Below, in pieces: positions 41,642-49,252 of a stretch of 64,000 nucleotides of DNA (position 1 is its first letter; every line of letters begins with the position of its first letter). Both the position numbers and the translations under genes were made by a program. The notes below the pieces were generated by a model, which made no database searches, was not told the origin of the DNA, and saw only the letters and a list, made by a program, of their open reading frames with translations. Source of the stretch: Anaerolineales bacterium (GTDB taxonomy: Bacteria; Chloroflexota; Anaerolineae; Anaerolineales; Villigracilaceae); the NCBI GenBank assembly GCA_016934715.1, contig JAFGSI010000067.1, forward strand, positions 1-64,000. Reading direction: 5' to 3'.

Positions 41642-42724
41642 ATGAAATCTAGCCTCACCATTCAACCTGAAGGTGCCCTCGACTTCGTCTCGCTCGGTGC
41701 CCTGGTCCATCGTCTCGACCCCGGCGTCATCCCCTTCCGCAAGGCGGCTGAATGCCGGATCCATGTCTCAGGCGGCGAGTTCAACTGTGCGGCCAACCTG
41801 GCCGATTGCTTCCGGCTGAAGACCGGCATCGCCACGGCCATGGTGGATTACCCAATCGGCGATCTGATCGCCGAGCGCGTGCGGGCGATGGGGGTCAGGC
41901 CGTTCTACAAGCACTTCGTGCACAACGGGGTCAATGGACCCAACATGGCCACCGTCTACAGCGACCGCGGCTACGGGGTGCGGGCGCCGATCGTGTTCTA
42001 CAACCGCGCCAACGAAGCCGCCGCCCAGCTCAAACCGGGCGACTTCGACTGGGCGGCGATCTTTGCCGGGGGCGTGCGCTGGTTCCACAGCGGCGGCATC
42101 TTCGCTGCGCTGTCCGAGACCACCGGCGAAGTGATCATCGAAGGGATGCGGGCGGCGAAGGCGGCCGGAGCGGTCACCTCCTTCGACCTGAACTATCGGG
42201 CCAAGTTGTGGAACATCTGGGGCGGGCAGGAGCGGGCCCAGGGGGTCATCCGGCGCATTGTCGAGAACGTGGACGTGCTGGTCGGGAACGAGGAGGATCT
42301 GCAGTTGGGGCTCGGCATCGCCGGCCCGCAGGTCACGGCGAAATCGAAACTCGACCCGAGCGCCTTCTTCGAGATGATCGACATGGTGGTCGGCAAGTAT
42401 CCCCAGATCAAGGTCGTCGCCACGACCCTGCGCGAGGTCCACTCGACCAGCCGCCATTCCTGGGGCGCGGTCGCCTGGATCGACGGGCAGACCCACACTT
42501 CCCCGACCTGCGAACTGGAGGTCTACGACCGGGTCGGCGGAGGGGATGGATTCGCCTCCGGCTTCTTCTACGGACTGCTGCGCGGCGAGGCCGAGCAGGA
42601 GGCCGTCAATCTGGGCTGGGCTCATGGTGCACTGCTGACAACCTTCCCCGGCGACACGAGCATGGCGAGCGTGGAGCAGGTGCGGGCATTCGCCAGCGGC
42701 GGCTCGGCCCGCATCCAGCGCTGA
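41642..42724 (+). CDS. PfkB-family sugar (acid) kinase, divergent second copy
   Basis: This 360-residue ribokinase-type kinase differs clearly from the KdgK at 30199. Conserved parts are HVSGGEFNCAANLADCFRLKTGIATAMVDYPIGDLIAERVRAMGV, VTSFDLNYRAKLWNIWGG and the catalytic YDRVGGGDGFASGFFYGLL. The SFDLNYRAKLW block is shared with KDG kinases, so the substrate is probably an aldonate or keto-deoxy-aldonate. Placed after gnd, it could be the gluconate kinase that supplies 6-phosphogluconate. A second KDG kinase is the alternative. AAGGAACTGGATC precedes ATG 41642. It is the last gene of the plus-strand locus. Confidence 0.85.
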   Translation: MKSSLTIQPEGALDFVSLGALVHRLDPGVIPFRKAAECRIHVSGGEFNCAANLADCFRLKTGIATAMVDYPIGDLIAERVRAMGVRPFYKHFVHNGVNGPNMATVYSDRGYGVRAPIVFYNRANEAAAQLKPGDFDWAAIFAGGVRWFHSGGIFAALSETTGEVIIEGMRAAKAAGAVTSFDLNYRAKLWNIWGGQERAQGVIRRIVENVDVLVGNEEDLQLGLGIAGPQVTAKSKLDPSAFFEMIDMVVGKYPQIKVVATTLREVHSTSRHSWGAVAWIDGQTHTSPTCELEVYDRVGGGDGFASGFFYGLLRGEAEQEAVNLGWAHGALLTTFPGDTSMASVEQVRAFASGGSARIQR

Positions 42725-42746
42725 TCTGCCCCCGGTCTCCTGCGGA

Positions 42747-42826
42747 CTGCGCACATCGCCGAACCGCAATCGTTGTTGTCACCGGCGGCGCGGCAACTTT
42801 CGTTCAGCGATTTCTGCCAGAAGCAG
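42747..42826. repeat. Copy A of an approximately 80-bp dispersed structured repeat
   Basis: This stretch aligns without gaps to 62273-62352 at about 65 of 80 positions by eye, with GTTCAGCGATTTCTGC exact in both. AATCG and CGATT near the two ends can pair, and a shorter inner stem (GTTGTC with GGCAAC, one G-U) can form between them. It lies just after the last uronate-locus gene and just before a terminator-like hairpin. Confidence 0.65.
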
Positions 42827-42827
42827 G

Positions 42828-42859
42828 AAGAGAGCGGACCCCGCCAGGCCCGCTCTCTT
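42828..42859. terminator. Hairpin between uronate locus and MscS gene
   Basis: AAGAGAGCGG and CCGCTCTCTT form a 10-bp perfect stem with a 12-base loop, between a plus-strand operon ending at 42724 and a minus-strand gene ending at 42941. It can serve as a terminator in either direction. T-tracts are short (CTCTCTT). Confidence 0.6.
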
Positions 42860-42940
42860 GGGGGGAGCGACCTGCCCGAGGTCGGGGCCGCGTTGCTGGG
42901 ACAGCCCGAAGCCGGGGGTCCCGGTCTGCCAGACTCGCGG

Positions 42941-44146
42941 TCAGGCGCGCAGGGCCCTGGCGAAATCGGACCCGGTCGGCTGCTGGAAGACCCGCAGGTC
43001 GAAGAACATGGCCGCTGCCAGGAGATGATCGAAGATCTCGGCCTGGATGCGTTCGTAATCGTTCCACTTGGTCGTCTTGGTGAAAGCATAGACTTCGACC
43101 GGCAGGCCGGTCGAACTGGGAGCCAGCTCACGGATCAGGAAGTCCATCTTGCGGGTGTGAATATCCGGATGACTCTTCAGGTATTCTTGCATGTAAATCC
43201 GGAAGATCTCGACATTGGTGATCTGGGGACCGTCCAGGGGGGAATCGAGCTCTTTGTTTTCATGGCTGTAAGCATCCATATCCTCCTGGCGTTCGGAGAC
43301 GTACTCTGCGATCAGATCGATCTTGGCGTAGCGCTTGATCATCTGCGGCGTGCAGAACCGGATGGTGGTCTGGTCCAGGTGGACCGAGCGCATGATCCGC
43401 CGGCCGCCGCTTTCCTCCATCCCGCGCCAGTTGCGGTAGGGGGCCTCGGTGAGCTTGTAGGTCGGGATGCCCGTAATGGTGTTGTCCCAGTTGCGGATGC
43501 GGATCATGTACAGGCTGACATTGGTGACGACCCCGTCGGCATGGTAGGACGGGATCTCCAGCCAGTCGCCCTCCTTGACCAGGTCGTTGACCGAGATCTG
43601 GATGCTGGCGATCAGCGACAGGAGCGTATCGTGGAAGACGAACAGCAGGATGGCCGTCAGGGCGCCCAGACCGCTCAACAGCAGGAGCGGTGACTGGCCG
43701 GTAATGAGTGAAATGCTGAGAATGATCCCCACCAGCATGACCAGCAGCTTGAGCAGTTCCAGGTAGCCCTGGATGCTGACACCCTTGAAGACCGAGCTGC
43801 TTTCGTAGATCTGGTTGACGGCGTTGGTCAGGCCGTTGAGGGTCACCACGGCCAGCCACAGGATCACGAACAGGGCGGTTTTCTCGATGACCACCTGGTA
43901 TTGCGGGCTGAGGCTGGCGGCGAGGTACAGGACGGTGAAGGGGACCAGCCAGGCCGCCCGGTAGAGGCGCAGTTCACGGGCGATGATGTCGTCGTATTGG
44001 TTCCGGGTCAGGCTGGTCAGGTACAACAGGCCGCGCCCGAAAATAAGCCGGGCGAGCAGGTAGAGGATCACCAGGAGCCCGAGCGCCCCGGTCAGTGCCA
44101 GGCCCGGATTGCGCGCGATCCAGTCTTGCATAACAGTAATGTCCAT
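42941..44146 (-). CDS. MscS-family mechanosensitive channel (YbdG-like)
   Basis: This 401-residue membrane protein has about five hydrophobic segments, then the MscS pore and beta-domain. The pore-lining region reads LLLLSGLGALTAILLFVFHDTLLSLIASIQI, followed by NDLVKEGDWLEIPSYHADGVVTNVSLYMIRIRNWDNTITGIPTYKL, the typical upper beta-domain. The longer C-terminal cytosolic part with NWRGMEESGGRRIMRS places it with the YbdG/MscM-type subgroup. The predicted role is release of solutes on osmotic downshock. It is probably first expressed from the 44147-44177 gap, independent of the genes upstream. Confidence 0.9.
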   Translation of the reverse strand: MDITVMQDWIARNPGLALTGALGLLVILYLLARLIFGRGLLYLTSLTRNQYDDIIARELRLYRAAWLVPFTVLYLAASLSPQYQVVIEKTALFVILWLAVVTLNGLTNAVNQIYESSSVFKGVSIQGYLELLKLLVMLVGIILSISLITGQSPLLLLSGLGALTAILLFVFHDTLLSLIASIQISVNDLVKEGDWLEIPSYHADGVVTNVSLYMIRIRNWDNTITGIPTYKLTEAPYRNWRGMEESGGRRIMRSVHLDQTTIRFCTPQMIKRYAKIDLIAEYVSERQEDMDAYSHENKELDSPLDGPQITNVEIFRIYMQEYLKSHPDIHTRKMDFLIRELAPSSTGLPVEVYAFTKTTKWNDYERIQAEIFDHLLAAAMFFDLRVFQQPTGSDFARALRA

Positions 44147-44177
44147 TTTTTCCTTTAGGAGACAGAGTTGGGTCGCC

Positions 44178-44552
44178 TTAAACCCAGCCGCGTTCCTGGT
44201 ACAGTCGGAAACCGGCGGCCAGGGCGGTCTCGATCTGGCGGATCAATTCGGGGGGCAGGCGCCTGATGTGGAAACACGACTTGCCTTTCAGCAGGCCGAG
44301 CAGCTGGGGGGCGAAGACCTCCTTCAGCAAAGCCTGGTCGGCATAGACGGGCATGAAGTAGAAGCCAACGTAATTCTTCTGGATGATGAGGGCGGCGAAG
44401 AAGACTTCCTTCTTCCTGCGGCCCTCGATGACCACCGGTTTGATCGACCACAGGTCGTAGTAGCCGGGTTCGTCCCGCCGGGGGGTCAGGGGCGGATGGT
44501 ATTTTTGGAGCAGCGGTTTGAGCGCCGCAAGCATTTCCTGCAGGTTGGTCAT
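44178..44552 (-). CDS. Small DUF1801-like protein
   Basis: This 124-residue soluble protein shows NLQEMLAALKPLLQKYHPPLT, FAALIIQKNYVGFYFMPVYAD and GKSCFHIRRLPPELIRQIETAL. The last block is the characteristic ending of DUF1801/YdhG-type proteins (…G.SC.H.K.L), which adopt a small alpha/beta fold of unknown role. No catalytic residues are obvious. It is seven bases downstream of the TPR-like gene and probably in one operon with it and cytochrome b561. Confidence 0.75.
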   Translation of the reverse strand: MTNLQEMLAALKPLLQKYHPPLTPRRDEPGYYDLWSIKPVVIEGRRKKEVFFAALIIQKNYVGFYFMPVYADQALLKEVFAPQLLGLLKGKSCFHIRRLPPELIRQIETALAAGFRLYQERGWV

Positions 44553-44559
44553 CCGGGCC

Positions 44560-45027
44560 TCACGGGATGGTGGCCAGATCGTCGAGCAGCATCTGTCTGG
44601 CGTCGGCGTCAGGCATCGTCTCGCTGACCTCGCCTGCCAGGCGCAGGTATTCGTCCCTTTTGGACCCTTCGCCAGCCAGCGCCTCGGCGCGCGCCAGGGC
44701 CTCGTAGGCGTAGCCCAGGTGGAAGGGCAGGGTCCCCTCGCCCCTGGCGGACTCCAGGCAACGCTGCCCGTAGGCGCGGGCCTGCTCCACCTGGCCGAGC
44801 AGGGCGTAGACGCGTGCTACCTGCCAGTAGCCGACCGACAGGTTGCCCGGGGTGCAGTCAGGGCGCTGGGTCCAGTGCCAGAGCGAGGCCAGGCTGAGCA
44901 GCAGCATGGCCTGATCCTCCTGTGGGCTGCGCGTAGGCATATCGAGGTAGACCCAGGCGCGGTTGAAGCAGTCAAGCGAGAAGTGGCGGTGGGCTTGGGC
45001 AAGGTCGATTTCGGGGGTCTGGTCCAT
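44560..45027 (-). CDS. Small TPR-like protein of unknown function
   Basis: This 155-residue soluble protein is almost wholly helical, with repeats of the tetratricopeptide type (QEDQAMLLLSLASLWHWTQ, VGYWQVARVYALLGQVEQARAYGQRCL, LGYAYEALARAEALAGEGSKRDEYLRLAGEV). The N-terminus DLAQAHRHFSLDCFNRAWVYLD may be an extra helical pair. TPR-like proteins of this size usually bind partners. The gene is three bases downstream of cytochrome b561 and seven bases upstream of the DUF1801-like gene. Confidence 0.75.
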   Translation of the reverse strand: MDQTPEIDLAQAHRHFSLDCFNRAWVYLDMPTRSPQEDQAMLLLSLASLWHWTQRPDCTPGNLSVGYWQVARVYALLGQVEQARAYGQRCLESARGEGTLPFHLGYAYEALARAEALAGEGSKRDEYLRLAGEVSETMPDADARQMLLDDLATIP

Positions 45028-45030
45028 CGG

Positions 45031-45570
45031 TCAGTCTCTCCCTTTCCCGGCGAACCACATCCGGCCCAGCAGATTGTCCTTGCGGATGAACTGGTGGTAG
45101 AGCGCAGCCCCGACGTGCAGGCCGATGATGGCCAACAACGCCCAGGAGAGGTACTCGTGGCTGATGCGCGGGGCATACAGGTAGAAGCTTCGTGGCAGTT
45201 CGCCTGTCCCTCCGAAAACGGCCGGGAACAGGTTCGCCTGCGAGGCGATCCCCAATCCGCTGAGCCCCATCGCAAAGGCGCCCAGGTAGAGCAGGCCGTG
45301 GGTGAGGCGCCCGACCCAATCGAGAAATCTGCTGCCGGTGGTGGCCGGGGCCGGCCGGGGCTTGATGTTCCGGACGATTAAGCGCACGCTTGTCAGGGCC
45401 AGGATCAGCAGCCCGGTGACCATGTGCAGGCCCAGCGACAGGACCTTGGCCTGGTTGTTGGGCATTGCTGCCAGGACGAAGGTCCCGACCAGCAGCATGA
45501 AGATGATCAGGAAGGCCGAGAGCCAGTGCAGGCCGACCAGCAGGGGATGATAACGTTGCGGTTTTTCCAA
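45031..45570 (-). CDS. Cytochrome b561-type membrane protein
   Basis: This 179-residue four-helix membrane protein matches bacterial cytochrome b561. Haem-ligand candidates lie in PLLVGLHWLSAFLIIF, LSLGLHMVTGLLIL and LLAIIGLHVGAALYHQFIRKDNLLGRMW, the last being the family's C-terminal signature. I chose TTG 45570 because AGGAG stands six bases before it. The frame stays open to 45627, but the extra residues would lie across the promoter. It would move electrons between the quinone pool and an unknown acceptor such as superoxide. A TATAAT box and a palindrome precede the gene. Confidence 0.85.
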   Translation of the reverse strand: MEKPQRYHPLLVGLHWLSAFLIIFMLLVGTFVLAAMPNNQAKVLSLGLHMVTGLLILALTSVRLIVRNIKPRPAPATTGSRFLDWVGRLTHGLLYLGAFAMGLSGLGIASQANLFPAVFGGTGELPRSFYLYAPRISHEYLSWALLAIIGLHVGAALYHQFIRKDNLLGRMWFAGKGRD

Positions 45571-45591
45571 TGCGAACTCCTGTTGAACTAT

Positions 45592-45610
45592 TTGGATAAA
45601 GAATATCCAA
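45592..45610 (-). promoter_or_regulatory. Palindromic operator at the cytochrome b561 transcription start
   Basis: TTGGATA-AAGAA-TATCCAA is a perfect 7-bp inverted repeat with a 5-base spacer. It begins at the -10 box of the minus-strand promoter and covers the expected transcription start, a typical place for a repressor. The cognate regulator is not recognisable in this window. Confidence 0.55.
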
Positions 45611-45638
45611 TTATAGGCGAAATCCACCCCCAGAACAA
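45610..45638 (-). promoter_or_regulatory. Sigma-70-type promoter for the cytochrome b561 operon
   Basis: On the minus strand TATAAT (45610-45615) follows TTGTTC (45633-45638) with a 17-base spacer. The -10 box is perfect and the -35 box matches at three of six positions. It lies 40 bases before the TTG start. Confidence 0.5.
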
Positions 45639-45696
45639 GGCTGGCGCGCCAATTCGCAGTACAATCAGGCTATTCGATCACCGGAGAGGAGGCGCG

Positions 45697-46122
45697 ATGT
45701 TGAAACCACAGCTGCTTGCCCTGCTGACCGCCATGGCCTGGGGCATCGGCGGGTACTTCGAGAAGAAGGGCCTGCACCTGGGCGGGCTCTCGCCGCAGAT
45801 GGGCATCACTGTCCGCACGGCGGTGGCGCTGGTCATTTTGGGGGTGGTCTCCTTCCCGCAGTGGAAGGACCTGCCCCAGGCAGGGAGCAAATCGATCCTG
45901 ATGATGGTCATCGGCGGCGGGATCGTTGCCGGGGCGATCGGGATGCTGTGCTTCTACGCCGCCATCAAAGGTGCCCCACTCAACCGGGTCATGCCGATCG
46001 CCTTCACCTCGCCGCTCTTCGGCGCCCTGATGGGGATCCTCTTCGGCGGTGAGCCGCTGACCTGGAAGGTTGCCATCGGCATGCTCCTGACCCTGGCCGG
46101 GATCGTGACGCTGACGATATGA
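45697..46122 (+). CDS. Half-size EamA-type (DMT) transporter
   Basis: This 141-residue protein holds a single EamA unit of about five hydrophobic segments: LLALLTAMAWGIGGYFEKKGLHLGG, TAVALVILGVVSF, MVIGGGIVAGAIGMLCFYAAIKGAPLNRVMPIAFTSPLFGALMGILFGGEPL and a last helix. Full-length DMT exporters have two such units, so this one should act as a dimer, as small multidrug-resistance-like members do. ATG 45697 is preceded by GGAGAGGAGG. It is divergent from the cytochrome b561 operon. The substrate is unknown. Confidence 0.85.
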   Translation: MLKPQLLALLTAMAWGIGGYFEKKGLHLGGLSPQMGITVRTAVALVILGVVSFPQWKDLPQAGSKSILMMVIGGGIVAGAIGMLCFYAAIKGAPLNRVMPIAFTSPLFGALMGILFGGEPLTWKVAIGMLLTLAGIVTLTI

Positions 46123-46192
46123 GCTTCCGGCGCAGACGGGAGGGGTGCGAAGCTTCCCGGTGTTCTTGCTCCCTTGCGATCTCCTCGAACCC

Positions 46193-47389
46193 ATGCCGAC
46201 TCACTCGCCTTTCATCAGGCCCTGCTACGACTCGACCGGCTTTGCCTCACTTCCTGGCCGTCTCACCGACCTGCTGACCTGCGGTCGCTATGATACCGTG
46301 GTCCTGTTCCTGGTCGACGGATTCGGGTGGCGCTTCTTCGAGCAGTTCCAGGACGGGCCCTTTCTGAGGCCGATCAGCCAGCTGGCGGATTTCCAGGTGG
46401 AGAAGCTGACCTCCCAGTTCCCTTCGACGACCTCGGCTCACCTCACCACCCTGCACACCGGGCAGACGGTCGGGGAGCATGGTTTGTTCGAGTGGTATCT
46501 GTACGAGCCGGACCTGGACGCGGTCATCGCCCCGCTGCTGTTCTCCCTGGCCGGGACGGCCGAGCGCGAGACGCTCTGGTCGGCCGGCGTCGATCCTGCA
46601 CGCATCTACCCCGCCCGAACGATCTACCCGGACCTGTCCGGGCGCGGCGTGACGGCGACCATCTTCCAGCCCCGCGAGTACACCCCTTCGACCTATTCGA
46701 ACGCCATATACCGGGGTGCGGCGGTGCGCGGCTACAAGGGCCTGCCCGAGGCGCTGGTTAACCTGGCCGGGGCCCTGGGACGCCCGGCCTCCCCGGCCTA
46801 CTTCGTTTTCTACTACGACCGGATCGACGGCACCAGTCATGAGTATGGCCCGACCGCCTCGCAGACGGAGGCCGAGATTCTGAACTTCCTGCTGGCCATG
46901 GAACACATCTTCCTGCGGAACGTCTGCCCGGCCGGCCGGACCCTGTTCCTGTTCTGTGCTGACCACGGCCAGGTGGAGACCGACCCGGAGACGGCCATCT
47001 ACATCAATCGCGATCCGCGCTTTGCCGGGGTCGAGAAGTTCCTGCGGACGGACCGGGCCGGGGCGCCGCTGGTGCCCGCCGGCGCCTGCCGCGATTTCTT
47101 CCTCTATATCAAGGATGGCCTGGTCGAGGAGGCCCGCGACTTCCTCGCCACCCGGCTTACGGGCCGGGCGGAGGTGCGCGCGGTGGCGCAGATGACAGCC
47201 GAAGGCTGGTTCGGTCCGCGGGTCTCGGATCGCTTCCGGGCGCGTGCCGGGGACCTGGTGATCCTGCCCTACCGCGGCGAGTCGGTCTGGTGGTACGAGC
47301 AGGAGAAATTCATCCAGCGTAACTACGGCCACCACGGCGGCCTGACCCCCCAGGAGATGGAGATTCCGCTGCTCCAGTGGGAGGTCTGA
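46193..47389 (+). CDS. Alkaline phosphatase superfamily phosphodiesterase/nucleotide pyrophosphatase
   Basis: This 398-residue protein has the metal-binding pattern of type I phosphodiesterases: VVLFLVDGFGWRFFEQF (first Asp), FPSTTSAHLTTLHTGQTVGEHG (nucleophile Thr in STTSAHL), YYDRIDGTSHEYGPTAS (Asp and His) and FCADHGQVETDP (Asp-His). The last His pair may be in NYGHHGGLTPQEM. No signal peptide or membrane anchor is clear with ATG 46193; a GTG at 46145 would add 16 hydrophobic residues but lacks a spaced ribosome site. It may hydrolyse phosphodiester or pyrophosphate bonds. The physiological substrate is not evident from the neighbours. Confidence 0.85.
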   Translation: MPTHSPFIRPCYDSTGFASLPGRLTDLLTCGRYDTVVLFLVDGFGWRFFEQFQDGPFLRPISQLADFQVEKLTSQFPSTTSAHLTTLHTGQTVGEHGLFEWYLYEPDLDAVIAPLLFSLAGTAERETLWSAGVDPARIYPARTIYPDLSGRGVTATIFQPREYTPSTYSNAIYRGAAVRGYKGLPEALVNLAGALGRPASPAYFVFYYDRIDGTSHEYGPTASQTEAEILNFLLAMEHIFLRNVCPAGRTLFLFCADHGQVETDPETAIYINRDPRFAGVEKFLRTDRAGAPLVPAGACRDFFLYIKDGLVEEARDFLATRLTGRAEVRAVAQMTAEGWFGPRVSDRFRARAGDLVILPYRGESVWWYEQEKFIQRNYGHHGGLTPQEMEIPLLQWEV

Positions 47390-47396
47390 TGCGAAA

Positions 47397-47425
47397 GGTC
47401 CCGTCCCCTGCATGGGGACGGGACC
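47397..47425. terminator. 12-bp hairpin between convergent genes
   Basis: GGTCCCGTCCCC and its exact complement enclose TGCAT, seven bases after the phosphodiesterase stop and 20 bases from the anti-sigma stop. On the minus strand it is followed by CTTTC. It is a likely bidirectional terminator. Confidence 0.7.
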
Positions 47426-47445
47426 CTGGGTTCCGATCTTGATTG

Positions 47446-48150
47446 TCAGGGTGCAGGGATGGATTCAGCGATCCTGATCAGCGTTTCCGCCTCCAGGGTG
47501 ATGGAAGACAGCATGTAGACCTGCTCGTCGATTTTCCAGATCAGGGTGATCGCCAGGTTTTCATCCCATGTTTGTTCATCTGCGTTCCAGCCGCCGCGCG
47601 TCAGGGCGGCAGGTTGGCTGTTGACGGTCACCTCTTGCGTGCTCCCCGGCGCGACAACCCAGGGGGCTTCCTCCTGCACGACGGTCAGGTCGAACCCCGT
47701 TCTGGCCGATGGGTTTCTCCAGCTGATCGTTACCGGGGTGAAGCCGTCCTGGAAAGGTGTAACGGAGACCTGGTCGCAGGGAATCATCCCTTCCGGCACC
47801 CAACCTGGCAGGCCCAATGGGAAGGGCTGGCCGAGGCGAACCTCGTCCAGCGAGAGGGTCTGGCTGGGGATGATTTCCACCGGCCCGCCGCCGGGATACT
47901 GATCGGTTTCTTCAAAAGGGAGCCCGCCGATCTCCCGCACCAGGGCGGCCAGGTAGGCACGTGCCGCAGGGGAAGCGGCGAGTGTCAAGCCCAGGGCGAA
48001 AATCAAGGCAGCCAGGCCCACCGCCAGCCGGTGCAGAAGCCTGCTGCCGGGGGCGTCTGCAACTGACGGGTTGATCTTTTCGTACAGTGCCCGGGTGAAC
48101 TCTCCAGGCGGTGCTTGCCGGAAACGGATCAGGAATTCTTCGTCATTCAT
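47446..48150 (-). CDS. Putative anti-sigma factor, DUF4367-like
   Basis: This 234-residue protein starts at ATG 48150, overlapping the sigma-factor stop by eight bases. A short cytosolic part (MNDEEFLIRFRQAPPGEFTRALYEKI) is followed by one membrane helix (LAVGLAALIFALGLTLAASPAA). The extracytoplasmic domain is beta-rich, with LGLPGWVPEGMIP, VTPFQDGFTPVTISW and LTRGGWNADEQTWDENLAITLIWKIDEQVYMLSS, matching DUF4367-type sensor domains attached to anti-sigma factors. It probably holds the neighbouring ECF sigma factor inactive until an envelope signal. A zinc-binding anti-sigma motif is not visible in the short N-terminus. Confidence 0.8.
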   Translation of the reverse strand: MNDEEFLIRFRQAPPGEFTRALYEKINPSVADAPGSRLLHRLAVGLAALIFALGLTLAASPAARAYLAALVREIGGLPFEETDQYPGGGPVEIIPSQTLSLDEVRLGQPFPLGLPGWVPEGMIPCDQVSVTPFQDGFTPVTISWRNPSARTGFDLTVVQEEAPWVVAPGSTQEVTVNSQPAALTRGGWNADEQTWDENLAITLIWKIDEQVYMLSSITLEAETLIRIAESIPAP

Positions 48151-48682
48151 CCTCGGCCTCCCATGTGGAACGCAGGTGTTGGGCGACACGATGCAGGATC
48201 GTGCCCACGTTGGATTCGCTCAGCCCGGAAAGCCGCGCAATGGCGCGGTTGGTCAACCCGGCACCGTAGTGCAGTGCCACCAGTTCTCTTTCTCGAATGG
48301 GCAGCCGGGCGAGCAGCGCTTGCAGGCGGGCGAAATCAGCCTTCCTCTGGACCAGACCCTCCAGGCTCTCCTCGCCGGGATCGGTCGTGACCGCCTCCAG
48401 CGGTACCTCGACACGCCGCCGGCGGTAATGATCGCCTGCCACCCGCCGGGCGATGGTGAACAGCCAGGTCGAAAAGGCGGCCAGGTCGCGGCGGTAGCGC
48501 TGGCGGTTGCGCCAGGCCTTCTCGAAGGTGGCTGCCGTCAGGTCTTCGGCCTGGGGGCCGGCCCCGACCCGATAACGAAAATAGTTGTAGACGCGCGGCA
48601 GTTCCTGCAAGTAAATAGCCTCCCAGTCGATCTTGTCCATGCGGTCCTGTGCCCTCTGCAGGGTGCCTGTTTGTGTGTTCAT
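48143..48682 (-). CDS. ECF-type RNA polymerase sigma factor
   Basis: This 179-residue protein has sigma region 2 (WEAIYLQELPRVYNYFRYRVGAGPQAEDLTAATFEKAWRNRQRYRRDLAAFSTWLFTIARRVAGDHYRRRR) and region 4 (RLQALLARLPIRERELVALHYGAGLTNRAIARLSGLSESNVGTILHRVAQHLR). The helix-turn-helix is in the last part. ATG 48682 is chosen over TTG 48688. A TATAAT box lies ten bases before it, so the leader is very short. It is translationally coupled to the putative anti-sigma gene. The regulon cannot be seen. Confidence 0.9.
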   Translation of the reverse strand: MNTQTGTLQRAQDRMDKIDWEAIYLQELPRVYNYFRYRVGAGPQAEDLTAATFEKAWRNRQRYRRDLAAFSTWLFTIARRVAGDHYRRRRVEVPLEAVTTDPGEESLEGLVQRKADFARLQALLARLPIRERELVALHYGAGLTNRAIARLSGLSESNVGTILHRVAQHLRSTWEAEDE

Positions 48683-48691
48683 CGTCAATAC

Positions 48692-48720
48692 ATTATACGC
48701 AGTGAAAATGAAAGTATCAC
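48692..48720 (-). promoter_or_regulatory. Promoter of the ECF sigma operon
   Basis: On the minus strand a perfect TATAAT (48692-48697) lies 17 bases after GTGATA (48715-48720; four of six to the consensus). The expected transcript would start at or within a few bases of the ATG at 48682, giving an almost leaderless message. Confidence 0.45.
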
Positions 48721-48805
48721 ACCGAATAAACTGGTGTAAAATGGATCTGTTCTACTGCCACCGTCGCGGCGCGGCGGTAACCATACCCTCAAGAGGAGAT
48801 CCCCC

Positions 48806-49234
48806 ATGTACCATACCATCATCATCGTTGGCAATCTCGGCCGTGACCCCGAGATGCGGTATACACCCTCCGGCCAGGCCGTGACCTCGTTCTCGGTGGC
48901 CACCAACCGGCAGTACACCAACAACAACGGCGAAACCATCAAAGAGACCACCTGGTTCCGTATTTCGGCCTGGGGCAAACAGGCCGAAACCTGCAATCAA
49001 TACCTGAAGAAAGGCTCGAAAGTGCTGGTTGAAGGCCGCCTGACGTCTGATTCCGCCACCGGCGGACCACGCCTGTGGACCGGCCAGGACGGCCAGGCGC
49101 GCGCCTCTTATGAGGTCAATGCCCAGACTGTGCGCTTCCTGTCATCGCGCGGTGAAGTCGAATCCGGCGGCGGCGGGACGGCTCCGGGCGATGATTTCCC
49201 GCCCGGCAGTGACGACGAGAACATCCCCTTCTAG
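48806..49234 (+). CDS. ssb: Single-stranded DNA-binding protein
   Basis: This 142-residue protein has the OB fold of bacterial SSB: YHTIIIVGNLGRDPEMRYTPSGQAVTSFSVATNR, ETTWFRISAWGKQAETCNQYLKKGSKVLVEGRL and ASYEVNAQTVRFLSSR. A Gly/Pro-rich linker follows, ending in DDENIPF, the acidic tip that recruits replication and repair proteins. GAGGAGATCCCCC precedes ATG 48806. It is the first gene of a tight plus-strand group with DUF3467, translin-like and membrane protein genes. Confidence 0.95.
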   Translation: MYHTIIIVGNLGRDPEMRYTPSGQAVTSFSVATNRQYTNNNGETIKETTWFRISAWGKQAETCNQYLKKGSKVLVEGRLTSDSATGGPRLWTGQDGQARASYEVNAQTVRFLSSRGEVESGGGGTAPGDDFPPGSDDENIPF

Positions 49235-49252
49235 CCCGAAAGTGAGCTTCTC

